Assembly: GCA_009777515.1 (NCBI GenBank)
Contig: WRLR01000005.1
Span: 1 to 64,000 of the forward strand
Origin: Oscillospiraceae bacterium
GTDB taxonomy: Bacteria; Bacillota; Clostridia; WRLR01
Length of the DNA: 64,000 nucleotides
Reading direction: 5' to 3'
Below, one piece after another: positions 9,000 to 18,881 of this stretch; the stretch's first letter is position 1; each line of letters begins with the position of its first letter. Both the position numbers and the translations under genes were made by a program. The notes beneath the pieces are model-generated. The model did no database searches. It had not been told where the DNA came from and saw only the letters and a list, made by a program, of their open reading frames with translations.

Positions 9000-10473
9000 A
9001 AAAGTTATCAATGCTTTTAATACTATTCAACCTGGCGAAGATATAAAAAGACGGGTGTTCGAAAAAGTTATGAAAGCACAGGCCGGCCATAGGAATCGCT
9101 CTGTTATTAAAGCCGCTTTGTCATGTGCGACGGCGGCGGCGCTTATATGTTTAATTGCCTTTAGCAGTACGCTGTTAACACCACGCATTAACTTTTTCTC
9201 ATTGCCGTCCTCAACACCTCCGGCATTCTTGGCGGCGGGCGCCGGCGATGCTGCCGCAGCAGGCGATGCGGCAGAGGAAACGACTTGGGAGGTTGCGGCA
9301 GCGGCAACGGTTTTCGAGGATGATGGCCCAAAAGCGGCTGCGGCGGCGGTTTATGAGGATGATGGCCCGGAAGCGGCGGCGGTGGCAACAGCTTACGAGG
9401 ATGATGGCCCGGAGGCGGCAATAAAAGCTGCAAGCAATGACGAGTCGGGCATAACCGAAGACCATTTGCCGCAGCAGGGCGCTAACGCATTTTATTTGAC
9501 AACCTACGGGCTGGTTCAAAATCCCGACGGCTCCATTGAGTTGCGCGATGTTCCCTTGTCTGGCGGAAAAGATTTCAGGAGTTCCTATAGCGATGGAAGC
9601 GTTCTATATGTAAGCGTTAATTTAAAATATAGCGGCGAAAACATCGAGCGCGTGGATTTTTTTACCGACGACGGCTTTTTCGCGAAGCAATATCTGAAAA
9701 TAGAAAACGGCAATGTAGTCGAAGAGCCCCGGGCCATGTCCCATTCAGACCCAAGCAATGCCGAAAATGCTTTAATTACCATGTATGGGTATGACTTTGA
9801 CGCCATTGGGAGCAGCTTCACGCTCTACAAAGACTCTGTAACGGACGATTACCTGCTATTTCTTGGTACGGAGATCAACGGCAACAACGACTGGCGGATA
9901 GCTCCGCCTCAAATGACTGTGCGCGCCGTAGCCACATTCAATGATGGCACGACGCAGGAAGAAATGTATGCGCTCGACCTTACCAATGACATAGGGATGG
10001 GCGTTATACAGCATTCGCCGGAAGAACAGGAGAGGTGGCGGGTTGAATTTGAAAAATACAGCAATCTGCTAAACAACATACCGCTTGCGCAATGCGAAGT
10101 CGTGCCGGGCAGCGTGCGACATCTAAAATATGGCGATACATATGAATATAAAGACGGTATGGATGATGTAATCGGGACAGCGTCTTTTGCCATTTCAGAA
10201 GAATCAATAAAATCCGCTATTGACCAAGGGCTATTCGATGAAAACGGAATTTTCATAATTGGATCCAAGCTATATGATTTACACGGCGTGGGAGGCTTCG
10301 GCGACAGCGACGGCAGCGACGGCAACAACGTCAACGATGGCAGCGACGGCAGTGATGGCAGCAATGGCAGCGACGGATTTATAGCCGTGATAATCAATAA
10401 CTACGACGGAACATTTACCGGTATGGTCTACACAGTGCCGTGGAAAATGATAATAGAAAGCGTGAAAAAATAA
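8989..10473 (+). CDS. membrane-anchored anti-sigma-like protein with extracytoplasmic repeat regions
   Basis: ATG overlaps the sigma gene by 11 nt; short cytoplasmic N-term, single TM (ALSCATAAALICLIAFSSTLL), then EDDGPEAA repeats and a (DGSDGSDGSNGSDG) tract. Confidence 0.75.
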   Translation: MRDRKVINAFNTIQPGEDIKRRVFEKVMKAQAGHRNRSVIKAALSCATAAALICLIAFSSTLLTPRINFFSLPSSTPPAFLAAGAGDAAAAGDAAEETTWEVAAAATVFEDDGPKAAAAAVYEDDGPEAAAVATAYEDDGPEAAIKAASNDESGITEDHLPQQGANAFYLTTYGLVQNPDGSIELRDVPLSGGKDFRSSYSDGSVLYVSVNLKYSGENIERVDFFTDDGFFAKQYLKIENGNVVEEPRAMSHSDPSNAENALITMYGYDFDAIGSSFTLYKDSVTDDYLLFLGTEINGNNDWRIAPPQMTVRAVATFNDGTTQEEMYALDLTNDIGMGVIQHSPEEQERWRVEFEKYSNLLNNIPLAQCEVVPGSVRHLKYGDTYEYKDGMDDVIGTASFAISEESIKSAIDQGLFDENGIFIIGSKLYDLHGVGGFGDSDGSDGNNVNDGSDGSDGSNGSDGFIAVIINNYDGTFTGMVYTVPWKMIIESVKK

Positions 10474-10653
10474 AGAAAGGGCAGAATTGTGGCGCGAGGG
10501 CAAGCAATTAGGATTAAAGCTTGCCATTGCCATTGCTTTATTCATGACAATTTGTACACAGTCTGTGCATGGCCTTTTATATGGAACAGTTGTCGCAATA
10601 AGCAGCGAGCCGCATAATCGCCCCGGAACGGTTATGAAATGCAATATAATTTC

Positions 10654-10697
10654 GGGCGGTGCGATATGTCTACTAAAGTTGACATATCGCACCGCCC
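10654..10697. terminator. 17-bp perfect hairpin between convergent genes
   Basis: gggcggtgcgatatgtc (10654-10670), 10-nt loop, gacatatcgcaccgccc (10681-10697). Confidence 0.6.
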
Positions 10698-10711
10698 TCG
10701 TTTGTAAGCTT

Positions 10712-11917
10712 TTAACCCAAACCGCCGGGGGCGTCATAATTGTAGCCGGGTATTATGTCATTGTTTTGCGTTTCGATTAGCACCAACTCCATTGTTTCTG
10801 CGTTGATCTGCACTTCGGCTGTGCGGCCGGCGCTGCCGGTAACTGTATAGACCAGATATTTTGCGGGCACAATGATAATGTCGCCGTTTTCGTCGAGGCC
10901 ATATCTGCCGTATGAACTATATTCCCACATTTCTATGCTTACCGCATCGGCCCCGGCGTTGTTAAAATACATTGCCGCGTAATTCATGGCCGTTTGCATA
11001 TATTCTTCATAATTCTCCGGGGGCGGGTACGCATAACGCTGCCTTTGGATTTCCTCCGCTTCATCCGGGCTCAGAGCCGACAATTCACTGAACACAGCCC
11101 TCGCCTGAATGTCATCATCTTTTGTCTGCACTTGATGGTTCCAAATATCAATCCATTCGCCGGAGACCGCGCAAATCATAAAATTGTATAATATTTCATA
11201 ATTTTGGGTGTCTTTGGGATCCATTGTATCTTTTGAGTCCGCCACATTCCCAAACCAGTACGCCCTTGAATGGGACGGCCAGGAGGAATAATTCATCTGA
11301 ACGGTTTTGCCGTCGATGCTATCCCCGAACATTGCCCATATAAAGTGCGCGCCGATTTCGGCGGCTTCTTCATAAGAAAGCGCATTCGCGCCCGGGGTAT
11401 ACCATTCGTTTTGTTTATGGTATACGTTCATATTGGGCTTGATGTATTCAGCCTGCGGTATGTTTTGCGTGGATGCGACGGCGGTCGGCTCCGTAGTAGG
11501 CGGGACGCCCGCTGCCGAAATCACATTTAAAATCGTCGCAGCCGCAGCCTCAGCAACGCCCACCGCTTCCTCCGCAACCTCCGCAGCCTCCGCAGTGCCC
11601 GCCGCTTCCGCTACTTCCTCCGCAGCTTCCGCAGTGCCCGCCGCTTCATCCGCAGCCTCCGCAGTGCTAGCCGTAACCGTAGCGCCCTCCATAATCGCCG
11701 CAGTCGCAGTCGTCGTCGCAGTCGTCGTAGCAGCCGTCGTCGCGGTAATCGTCTGCATGGCGGCGCCTGCTAAAACGGGCTGCACAATGTCCGTTTTACC
11801 GGTCGCCGCCGCGAACGCCAGGTTGTTGACCCCGATAAACGCCGCGCTGAACAATCCGATGGCTAATACTGCCGCCACTGCCACTTTGATAATCTCGTTG
11901 CTTTTTGCTTTTTTCAT
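10712..11917 (-). CDS. secreted/membrane-anchored protein with Ala/Glu-rich low-complexity linker, unknown function
   Basis: MKKAKSNEIIKVAVAAVLAIGLFSAAFIG signal/TM; AEAAEEVAEAAGTAEAAEVAEEA; downstream of and co-directional with the two-component genes. Likely ATG at 11917 with upstream aaaggga. Confidence 0.7.
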   Translation of the reverse strand: MKKAKSNEIIKVAVAAVLAIGLFSAAFIGVNNLAFAAATGKTDIVQPVLAGAAMQTITATTAATTTATTTATAAIMEGATVTASTAEAADEAAGTAEAAEEVAEAAGTAEAAEVAEEAVGVAEAAAATILNVISAAGVPPTTEPTAVASTQNIPQAEYIKPNMNVYHKQNEWYTPGANALSYEEAAEIGAHFIWAMFGDSIDGKTVQMNYSSWPSHSRAYWFGNVADSKDTMDPKDTQNYEILYNFMICAVSGEWIDIWNHQVQTKDDDIQARAVFSELSALSPDEAEEIQRQRYAYPPPENYEEYMQTAMNYAAMYFNNAGADAVSIEMWEYSSYGRYGLDENGDIIIVPAKYLVYTVTGSAGRTAEVQINAETMELVLIETQNNDIIPGYNYDAPGGLG

Positions 11918-12002
11918 TGACCTGTACTCCCTTTCGGTAATATTTGTGGGCCTCACGGTTTATAGAATAGTACAGGGATATTATGGTGTTGTTTTTGAAA
12001 TA

Positions 12003-13496
12003 TTAAGAACATGTAAATGTTATTATTACCGTTGTACCCTCGCCCACAACCGACTCTATTGCCATATCGGCGCCGTGCGCATCGGCTATGTGCTTGCAAA
12101 GGGCTAGCCCAAGCCCCGCGCCGCCCGCCTCTCTGCTCCGGGCCTTGTCCACGCGGAAAAACGGTTCCGTGATTTTTGGTATGCAGTCTTCCGGAATGCC
12201 GCAGCCGTTGTCCGCCACGGTAATGGCGACTTTTTCGCATCGATTGGCTTCACCGCTGCATTTAATAACCGCGCCCAAGCTTATGACGCCGCCACCAGGC
12301 GCACAAGCTTGCAACGCGTTGGAACATAAGTTTATCAACATGCTTTTTATCAAGTCCTCCTGCCCGTACAAAGCATCTGCTTCAATGTTGCAAACAAGCT
12401 GCACATTGTGTTCGCGTAGCGGCTTTTCCATCGTGCGGCTTATTTCATCAAACAGCCGCGCAATGGATATCTTGTTTTTTACCGGGGTATAGTTCCGCAG
12501 TGTCGCAAGGTCGAGGAGCGAATCTGCGATTTTAGCCATATGGCCCGCTTCGTCCATAATGCGCTGCGTCGATTCAATAATTTCCTCCTCGCCCAAAGGT
12601 GCTTTTTGCATGTATTGCGCGTAGCCATATATGGATGTCAGGGGCGTCCGTATTTCGTGTGCGAGGCTGTCCGCGAACTGCTGTTTCCCAACGGCTTCAT
12701 CTTCCAAAATGCGTATCTGTTTTTCGATTTCGCCGGCCATCCGGTTAAAACTCATCGCCACTGAAGCCAGTTCGTTTTTCCCTTTTACTTCAAGCCTTTC
12801 ACCGTACCTGCCGTCCGCTATATTCCCCGACGCTGCGGCGACGATGCTGAGCGGCTTGAAGATACCGGTCAAAATAAAATAGAGCACGATTGCGGTAACT
12901 ACAGAAAACGCGACAGCGAAAACCAGGAGAGTGTTTTGGATGTTTTGCATCTCTGTAATATTATTTGAAATGTCCAGGCTGTAATCAAAACGGAAGAATG
13001 TCAGCGGCTCCGGCAATGTACCGGAAATGTGGATAAAATGCCCCTGTTCTTGCCCCTGCACTTGACGGACAAAGGAAATTTCGGCGACGGTGGAACGGTC
13101 GTCGATGCCAACAAAATCGTCGTCGCTATAAGCAGAACTATCGTCGGCGCCAGCAGAATCGCTTTCATCGTCGCTACCGCCGCTGTCGCCGCTGTCGCCG
13201 CCATAAAAGCCATCCAACGTCATATCGGTTACGGCAATTTCTATGTTGTGCCTGCGGTAATACTGGATGTAACCTTTTACAAGTGTGTCGACGGGATCAA
13301 TTTCACCGCTGCTCCTGCCTCGCAAAACAGCAATATCCTTAGCGAGCGTCGCGGCGATCGAATGGTATTCGCCTATACTTTTTTCCTTTAATATATTGGT
13401 TTGGCTGTTCGTCAGGTACGCGGAAACGATGCCGAGGCTTGCATATAAAATGCACAGGAATAAAAGATAAGTGGCTATGAAGGTCTTTAGTTTCAC
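12003..13496 (-). CDS. HAMP-domain sensor histidine kinase
   Basis: FADSLAHEIRTPLTSIYGYAQYM (H box), NALQAC, DNGCGIPEDCIPKITEPFFRVDKARSREAGGAGLGLALCKHI. GTG start at 13496 overlaps the upstream TAG. Confidence 0.95.
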   Translation of the reverse strand: MKLKTFIATYLLFLCILYASLGIVSAYLTNSQTNILKEKSIGEYHSIAATLAKDIAVLRGRSSGEIDPVDTLVKGYIQYYRRHNIEIAVTDMTLDGFYGGDSGDSGGSDDESDSAGADDSSAYSDDDFVGIDDRSTVAEISFVRQVQGQEQGHFIHISGTLPEPLTFFRFDYSLDISNNITEMQNIQNTLLVFAVAFSVVTAIVLYFILTGIFKPLSIVAAASGNIADGRYGERLEVKGKNELASVAMSFNRMAGEIEKQIRILEDEAVGKQQFADSLAHEIRTPLTSIYGYAQYMQKAPLGEEEIIESTQRIMDEAGHMAKIADSLLDLATLRNYTPVKNKISIARLFDEISRTMEKPLREHNVQLVCNIEADALYGQEDLIKSMLINLCSNALQACAPGGGVISLGAVIKCSGEANRCEKVAITVADNGCGIPEDCIPKITEPFFRVDKARSREAGGAGLGLALCKHIADAHGADMAIESVVGEGTTVIITFTCS

Positions 13497-14149
13497 TACC
13501 TTGCCTCCAGGCGGTAGCCCACCTTGTAAGCTGTTTTGACGACATTGTCCCAATGCAGCTTTTTGCGGATGTTGTGAATATGCACATCCACCGTCCGCGT
13601 ATCCCCGCCGTAGTCATAGCCCCAGGCAATCTCCAATAGCTTGTCACGTGTTAATGCTATGTTCCGGTTTTTTATCAATGCCTCTATGAGCAAAAATTCC
13701 TGCGGGGCAAAGTCTACAAGCTCGCCGTTGAAAAACACTTCCCGGCTTGAAAAATCCACCTTGACGCCGCCCAGCTCAAACAATTCGTCCGCTTTGTTTG
13801 TGCGCCTCAAAACAGATTGGACTCTGGCCTGCATCTCCATCATGTCGAACGGTTTTACGATGTAATCGTCCGCGCCCAGGTTTAGCCCTGTAATCCGGTC
13901 TTGCACCGCCCCGCGCGCAGTCAAAAAAATGACGGGGATATTTTCGCTCATTTTTTGAATGACCGAAAACCCATCCAATTTCGGCAGCATAATGTCTAGC
14001 AGTATCAAGTCAAATGCTTGTTTTTCTATTTCGTCAAAAACGGATTCCCCATCAAACACAGAAACGCAATCATGCCCGACCAGTTCGAGGTTTTTCCTGA
14101 TAAGCGTATTTATCGATTTGTCATCTTCCACAATGAGTATCCGCGCCAT
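13496..14149 (-). CDS. OmpR-family response regulator
   Basis: MARILIVEDDKSINTLI..DLILLDIMLPKLDGFSVI..VIFLTARG..GADDYIVKPFD plus winged-helix TRTVDVHIHNIRKKL. Confidence 0.95.
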   Translation of the reverse strand: MARILIVEDDKSINTLIRKNLELVGHDCVSVFDGESVFDEIEKQAFDLILLDIMLPKLDGFSVIQKMSENIPVIFLTARGAVQDRITGLNLGADDYIVKPFDMMEMQARVQSVLRRTNKADELFELGGVKVDFSSREVFFNGELVDFAPQEFLLIEALIKNRNIALTRDKLLEIAWGYDYGGDTRTVDVHIHNIRKKLHWDNVVKTAYKVGYRLEAR

Positions 14150-14424
14150 CGGCCGTACCATCGCCCTCCATTTTATTTGGATGCCAAGGCGTTTTGTTAT
14201 GAAAGTATATCATGATCTTGTTAAGGAGTTATTAAGAAATGGCACAGACTAATAATATGTTATTTATATAAGCGTTATTATCTTTGCATAAAAACAAGAT
14301 ATAAAAAGATATGAAATTCTGAGCCGAAGATTTTCGAAATGCTTTACTTCTAAATCGCCGATCCTCGTCAATATATAACCGTTATTCAACCAATCGTTGC
14401 AGCTTCATCAGCGGCAGCTATGTT

Positions 14425-14805
14425 CTATTTGTTCATTTGAAGCGCTATTTTATCTCCGGAACGGTTAACTTTATTCGAATTTTGGTATGTGTCATAGCGA
14501 GGCTCGCCCAATGAAAATTCTATAATTTTATCACTGGAATCTATTATGATATACCCGCTAACATTTTGATTTGTTTCCATTATATAGTAAAGGGTTGCAA
14601 CGACATTAACAAAATCATTATCAAAGAGTTCATAAGCAAATTCCGGCGCTGCTTGTAACCAGGATGCATATATGTCGTCTTGAGTATTGAGTTCTTTGAC
14701 AAAGTTCTCTATGATATCCTTGTGGCTTTTAGAAGAACAGCTAAGTAAAGACATCAGCAGCAGAAATGTTAATAGTAATACCAACCGGTTTTTAATGTCT
14801 ATCAC
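14425..14805 (-). CDS. small putative lipoprotein, unknown function
   Basis: LVLLLTFLLLMSLLSCSSKS lipobox; about 126 aa. Confidence 0.6.
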   Translation of the reverse strand: MIDIKNRLVLLLTFLLLMSLLSCSSKSHKDIIENFVKELNTQDDIYASWLQAAPEFAYELFDNDFVNVVATLYYIMETNQNVSGYIIIDSSDKIIEFSLGEPRYDTYQNSNKVNRSGDKIALQMNK

Positions 14806-15014
14806 CTCTATGCGTAATCAATTATGGCAGAATAATTACACTCATATAATACAAAGATTTATTAATGATTCACGATTAACAATTTGCGATCATCAATTAA
14901 CGATTAACGATATCGCGCGTTAATATGTTATATATAATCATATATACCCATCTGGACATTATTTCTAACATACAAAGACTGATCGTATTAACATCTAAAG
15001 TTTTAATATAGCAA

Positions 15015-15506
15015 CTAAGCGTATATGGCATGCAAAAAATATATGCCGGTATTTGTACGAAAATGCTTGCTGCTATCATTACGCGCTTCCTGTGACGCGC
15101 CGCTCAAATTAACCAAAAAATCCGCCTCAACCAGTATTTGATAGTCCAATCCGTCGATGGCGCCATATGTGTGGTGATGTGCGATTAGATAGCATACCCT
15201 ATCAATAACAGCCGCATCGTAACCCAAAGGCTCCAGCATGCGGCGCGCGGTGATGGCGCCTTCTTTTTCCTGGTTTTCCCCATCAGCATTTCCATATTTT
15301 AGTAAACTGGTTTTTATCCCAACATCATGCATCAATGCTGCGATTTCGAGGATATATTGCGTGCTTTGGTCAAGATTTTCTAACTCGCCGATTGTTTTCG
15401 CATAGCCATACACCTTCAAAAAATGCCCAATGCGCTGCTCGCACCCGGTTTCATGATCGATCATTGCTTTAACCAGATTAGCAAAATTAATAATTTGGTT
15501 ACCCAT
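15015..15506 (-). CDS. HD-domain phosphohydrolase
   Basis: HFLKVYGYAKTIGE...ALMHDVGIK...HHHTYGAIDGLDYQILVEADFLVNL. Confidence 0.85.
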   Translation of the reverse strand: MGNQIINFANLVKAMIDHETGCEQRIGHFLKVYGYAKTIGELENLDQSTQYILEIAALMHDVGIKTSLLKYGNADGENQEKEGAITARRMLEPLGYDAAVIDRVCYLIAHHHTYGAIDGLDYQILVEADFLVNLSGASQEARNDSSKHFRTNTGIYFLHAIYA

Positions 15507-15656
15507 ATACGCCCCCTATGTTTTAAGTACAATTGCGTTTTCTAATTTGAAATTATACAACATATTCCAAAAATAATGTTAGTATATTATGTACACATTG
15601 TCATTAATAGCGATACAATCAAATAATCGTAATAATCATGTTTCTGAGGCGTTACT

Positions 15657-16820
15657 ATGAATCTATTTGAATCGAATCAATCTGAATTGAAATTAATTAA
15701 TTCGAATCTATCTAAATCAATCGACTTTCTGCTTGAAAACGCCGGTGCGGTTATCCAGTACCGGCTCCGCAAAGAAATACTGCACAATGTGTCCGCGCAG
15801 GACGAAGAGAGCCTGCTTGCGCGCATATACCAAACGCCGCATTTCAAGCTCGTGCAAGGCTACGCCAAGCCCAGCGGCTATATCGGGAGCGGCATGCACA
15901 GTTGGGACAATTGGCGCGGCAAGCGGCTGCACGAAACGCCCCTGCAGGACGGCGAAACGGCGGCGCGGCTGCTGTCATACTACGCCATCCCCAAGGGGCA
16001 CCCGCTAGTCGAAAATTTTGTCGCCGCAATGCGTGACGAAGACGTCCTACGGGACGAGTTTTCCTATATCCCACCGGAAATCGCGCGCTTTGAAACCCGC
16101 TTTACCGGGCTGAACAGCGGGTTTTGCCTGATGACGCTGATGTACGCAATGCAGGCCATGCTTGGGTATGGGGACGACGCGTATGCGCAGCCTTTCCAGC
16201 GCACCTCGCTGGAGGCGTTCAAAAGCATACTGCCGCTCTCGTCCATAGGCGAAAATGCCAAAACGCGCAAAAGCAAAGCAAAATACAACTATCCGTACAT
16301 TGAGGCGGACACATATTTCCCATGCCAGTACCACTTGGAAACACTGGCGTACACGGGCGCGTGGCGGACGCCGGAAAACATAATGCTGATGGCTGACGCG
16401 CTCAATCATTTTAACGAAATCGCACAGGGGGTAAACCCAGTGCATGTAAAAATCGGGAACAGGTACTACTCCCCGTTCCCCTTGAATATGCATAACAGCC
16501 CCATCAGGCCGTTCCGCGCGGATGTGATAGACACGATAACATACCGCCGCCTGCTGACGGAAATTGCCATGCTTGGCGTGGGCGAAAGCGTCGGCGTCGT
16601 GCGCGAGTCCTTGGAAAATATAAAAGAAGCGATGGGGCATGACGGGATACTGCGTATGAGGCTGGATCTGGCGCACAACAGGCGCTATTCGCCAAAGAGC
16701 ATCGAATACCCGACGGCATATGTCGATGTGCGGCTGGAGCCGGACTACAAAAAGAAATATGCCCTCGAATGCGACCTGACGTTTTGGGCTGTGCAGTTTT
16801 TGCATTTGGTGGGCGGTTGA
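15657..16820 (+). CDS. conserved hypothetical protein (alpha/alpha-barrel-like)
   Basis: 387-aa ORF with good coding character; SIDFLLENAGAVIQYRLRKEIL; no confident family. Confidence 0.75.
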   Translation: MNLFESNQSELKLINSNLSKSIDFLLENAGAVIQYRLRKEILHNVSAQDEESLLARIYQTPHFKLVQGYAKPSGYIGSGMHSWDNWRGKRLHETPLQDGETAARLLSYYAIPKGHPLVENFVAAMRDEDVLRDEFSYIPPEIARFETRFTGLNSGFCLMTLMYAMQAMLGYGDDAYAQPFQRTSLEAFKSILPLSSIGENAKTRKSKAKYNYPYIEADTYFPCQYHLETLAYTGAWRTPENIMLMADALNHFNEIAQGVNPVHVKIGNRYYSPFPLNMHNSPIRPFRADVIDTITYRRLLTEIAMLGVGESVGVVRESLENIKEAMGHDGILRMRLDLAHNRRYSPKSIEYPTAYVDVRLEPDYKKKYALECDLTFWAVQFLHLVGG

Positions 16821-16958
16821 TAAACTGCAGGTAGCTATAAACTGCAGGCTGCCCCGTCATTGCAGTTCCGAGCCGCAATCGTACACTAGGTGACGAGATT
16901 GCGGCTCGGGGGCCGCAATGACGGCCGGCTCGGAGGTTGCAATGACGGGGTAGTCATG

Positions 16959-17054
16959 GCGAGGCGAGCATCGTGGAGCGTGCTTCGCGGGGTAGGCATC
17001 ACGGAGCGAGCATCGCGAGGCAGGCATCGCGGGGCAGGCATCGCGGGGCGGCGG
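16959..17054. repeat. 14-bp tandem repeat array just 3' of the DUF362 gene
   Basis: gcgaggcgagcatc gtggagcgtgcttc gcggggtaggcatc acggagcgagcatc gcgaggcaggcatc gcggggcaggcatc gcggggcggcgg. Confidence 0.85.
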
Positions 17055-17058
17055 CACT

Positions 17059-18603
17059 TTATTTTAGCGACGGCTGCATGGCCTCCCATTGGGCCGCGTG
17101 CTCCTTCAGTCTGGCGAACGCAGCTTCCAGCGCCTCTTGCGTCGGTGTGTGCCCCGGGACGAACTCAACAAAAAATTCCGGAGCCACCTTGTCGGCTATG
17201 CCCATCTGCACCAGCTCGTCCCTGCCCCGCCTGATATGCATCTGTGCGTAGCGCTGCTGGCAATCGCCCACAGCCAGTAGGAAATCGGTGGCGCCGGCCC
17301 GGTTGTATGCGCCCTGGAACACAGTTTTATTGGACGACAGAATGCGGACGAACGTCAATTCCTCCGGTTCGTGGTTCGCGACGAACTCGTTGACTATTTG
17401 CTCGCATTTGGAACAAACGATGTCCATTTCAGCAAGCTTGTTAATGTATTCCTCCCTGTTCAAGGGGCAGCCTGGTACCCACACGCCCAGCGAACGATAT
17501 CTCTCCTGGATACAGTCCCCCACGAGCAGGCAATTTTCGGATCGCCCGTCCGGGTCCCCCCAGTCGCCCGATCCGTAGACGATGTCCACATTCTTTAATA
17601 TGCTCTCCGGCGAGCGGAAACGGTAGAGCGCCCCTTGTGCGATATCGAGGCAGCGGGAACATGCGCCCAGATCGTTCAAACGGAATTTCCCACCCGTGTC
17701 CTCCTCGATCTGCCCGCCGGGCGACAGAAACGGCAGCCTGGCTTCGTCCAGCGGCATGCCGACGATATTGATATTATCGAGGTTGCTGTTACCCAGGCCA
17801 AACTCCTCGGCCCAGCGGATGTGGCACACACGCGGGTTCTGCATCATGATGTGCGTACATACGGCGTCCACAGCAACGGGGTCGGCGCCCATTATGATGC
17901 GGTTGGCGAAGCGCGGGCGGTCAAACTGGCTGCCGCCGGCGACGCCTTCCATGCCTATGCGCCCATCGACAATGGCAAAGTCCGGCTTGCGGGCGCGGGC
18001 GATATCGACCAGGTACTGCTCAACCGCGCTGTCCCTGTGCGCTTGCCTGCGCGTGATGTCCTCGACCAAGCCGAAGCTGTTTTTGATGGCGGCGGTGACG
18101 ACACATGTATGGTTTTTCAATATGGGCAGTGTGATAAACACGTCGACGTCGAGCACGATTTTCGGGAGGGACACTACATCGGCATACAGCGCGTCCGGAA
18201 TGGGGACGTCCGCCCTTTCCGCTTTGCCTAAATCCATAAGCTCGACGCCCTGGCGCTTGCACATGTCCGCAAACCCAAACTCGACGAACGCGGCCATGGT
18301 CGCGTCGCCGGACATGGTGTTCTCGCCGAAAACGATGGGGCCGGGGTTACAATACTCTTTAATCAACTCAATAATCGCTTCGCAAAACCTTACCTCCGTG
18401 GTGCCGCCGGTCGCCGGATCCTCGCCCGCCGTGAGGTTCGGTTTGATCAGCACGCTCTGGCCCGGTTTGACAAACTTTTCTATACCACCCAAGGCGTCGA
18501 AGCCTTTCTTAATGACCTGTTTTATTTTACCGTTACCGGTGGAAATATAGACGTCGCTGAAAGGTTTGATGCGGGTGACAGGCGCAGATTTTAATACAGC
18601 CAT
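17059..18603 (-). CDS. DUF362 domain-containing protein
   Basis: GQSVLIKPNLTAGEDPATGGTTEVRFCEAIIELIKEY...LPILKNHTCVVTAAIKNSFG...GADPVAVDAVCTHIM. Likely ATG at 18603 behind GGAG. Confidence 0.85.
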   Translation of the reverse strand: MAVLKSAPVTRIKPFSDVYISTGNGKIKQVIKKGFDALGGIEKFVKPGQSVLIKPNLTAGEDPATGGTTEVRFCEAIIELIKEYCNPGPIVFGENTMSGDATMAAFVEFGFADMCKRQGVELMDLGKAERADVPIPDALYADVVSLPKIVLDVDVFITLPILKNHTCVVTAAIKNSFGLVEDITRRQAHRDSAVEQYLVDIARARKPDFAIVDGRIGMEGVAGGSQFDRPRFANRIIMGADPVAVDAVCTHIMMQNPRVCHIRWAEEFGLGNSNLDNINIVGMPLDEARLPFLSPGGQIEEDTGGKFRLNDLGACSRCLDIAQGALYRFRSPESILKNVDIVYGSGDWGDPDGRSENCLLVGDCIQERYRSLGVWVPGCPLNREEYINKLAEMDIVCSKCEQIVNEFVANHEPEELTFVRILSSNKTVFQGAYNRAGATDFLLAVGDCQQRYAQMHIRRGRDELVQMGIADKVAPEFFVEFVPGHTPTQEALEAAFARLKEHAAQWEAMQPSLK

Positions 18604-18754
18604 CGTAAAAGCTCCATTCCGCCGCGGCGCGCGCAGCAAAATAATTGTGTGATATTGGTACGTAATTTAAGAATTCTAATTTACTGACTATATTATACCA
18701 CAAACCCGGCAAAATGGTAATATTTGGCCCGTCTACGGCGGGACGCTGCGGGGC

Positions 18755-18778
18755 GCGGCGGGGGCTTGCCCCCGCCGC
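18755..18778. repeat. GC-rich palindrome (GCGGCGGGGGC-TT-GCCCCCGCCGC), REP-like
   Basis: 11-bp perfect stem; the same 22-bp core recurs at 25661-25682. Confidence 0.65.
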
Positions 18779-18881
18779 ATGGCTTTCATAAAACCGTTAT
18801 TGTACGTATTGCATTAATCAGATATTATTTCATTAACATCGATTGCGGATACGATAAAAATACAGATGGAGGTTTTCGAGC

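Noticed and set aside
16047-16805. 252-aa minus-strand ORF
   Set aside because: Antisense to the 15657-16820 gene and low-quality composition.
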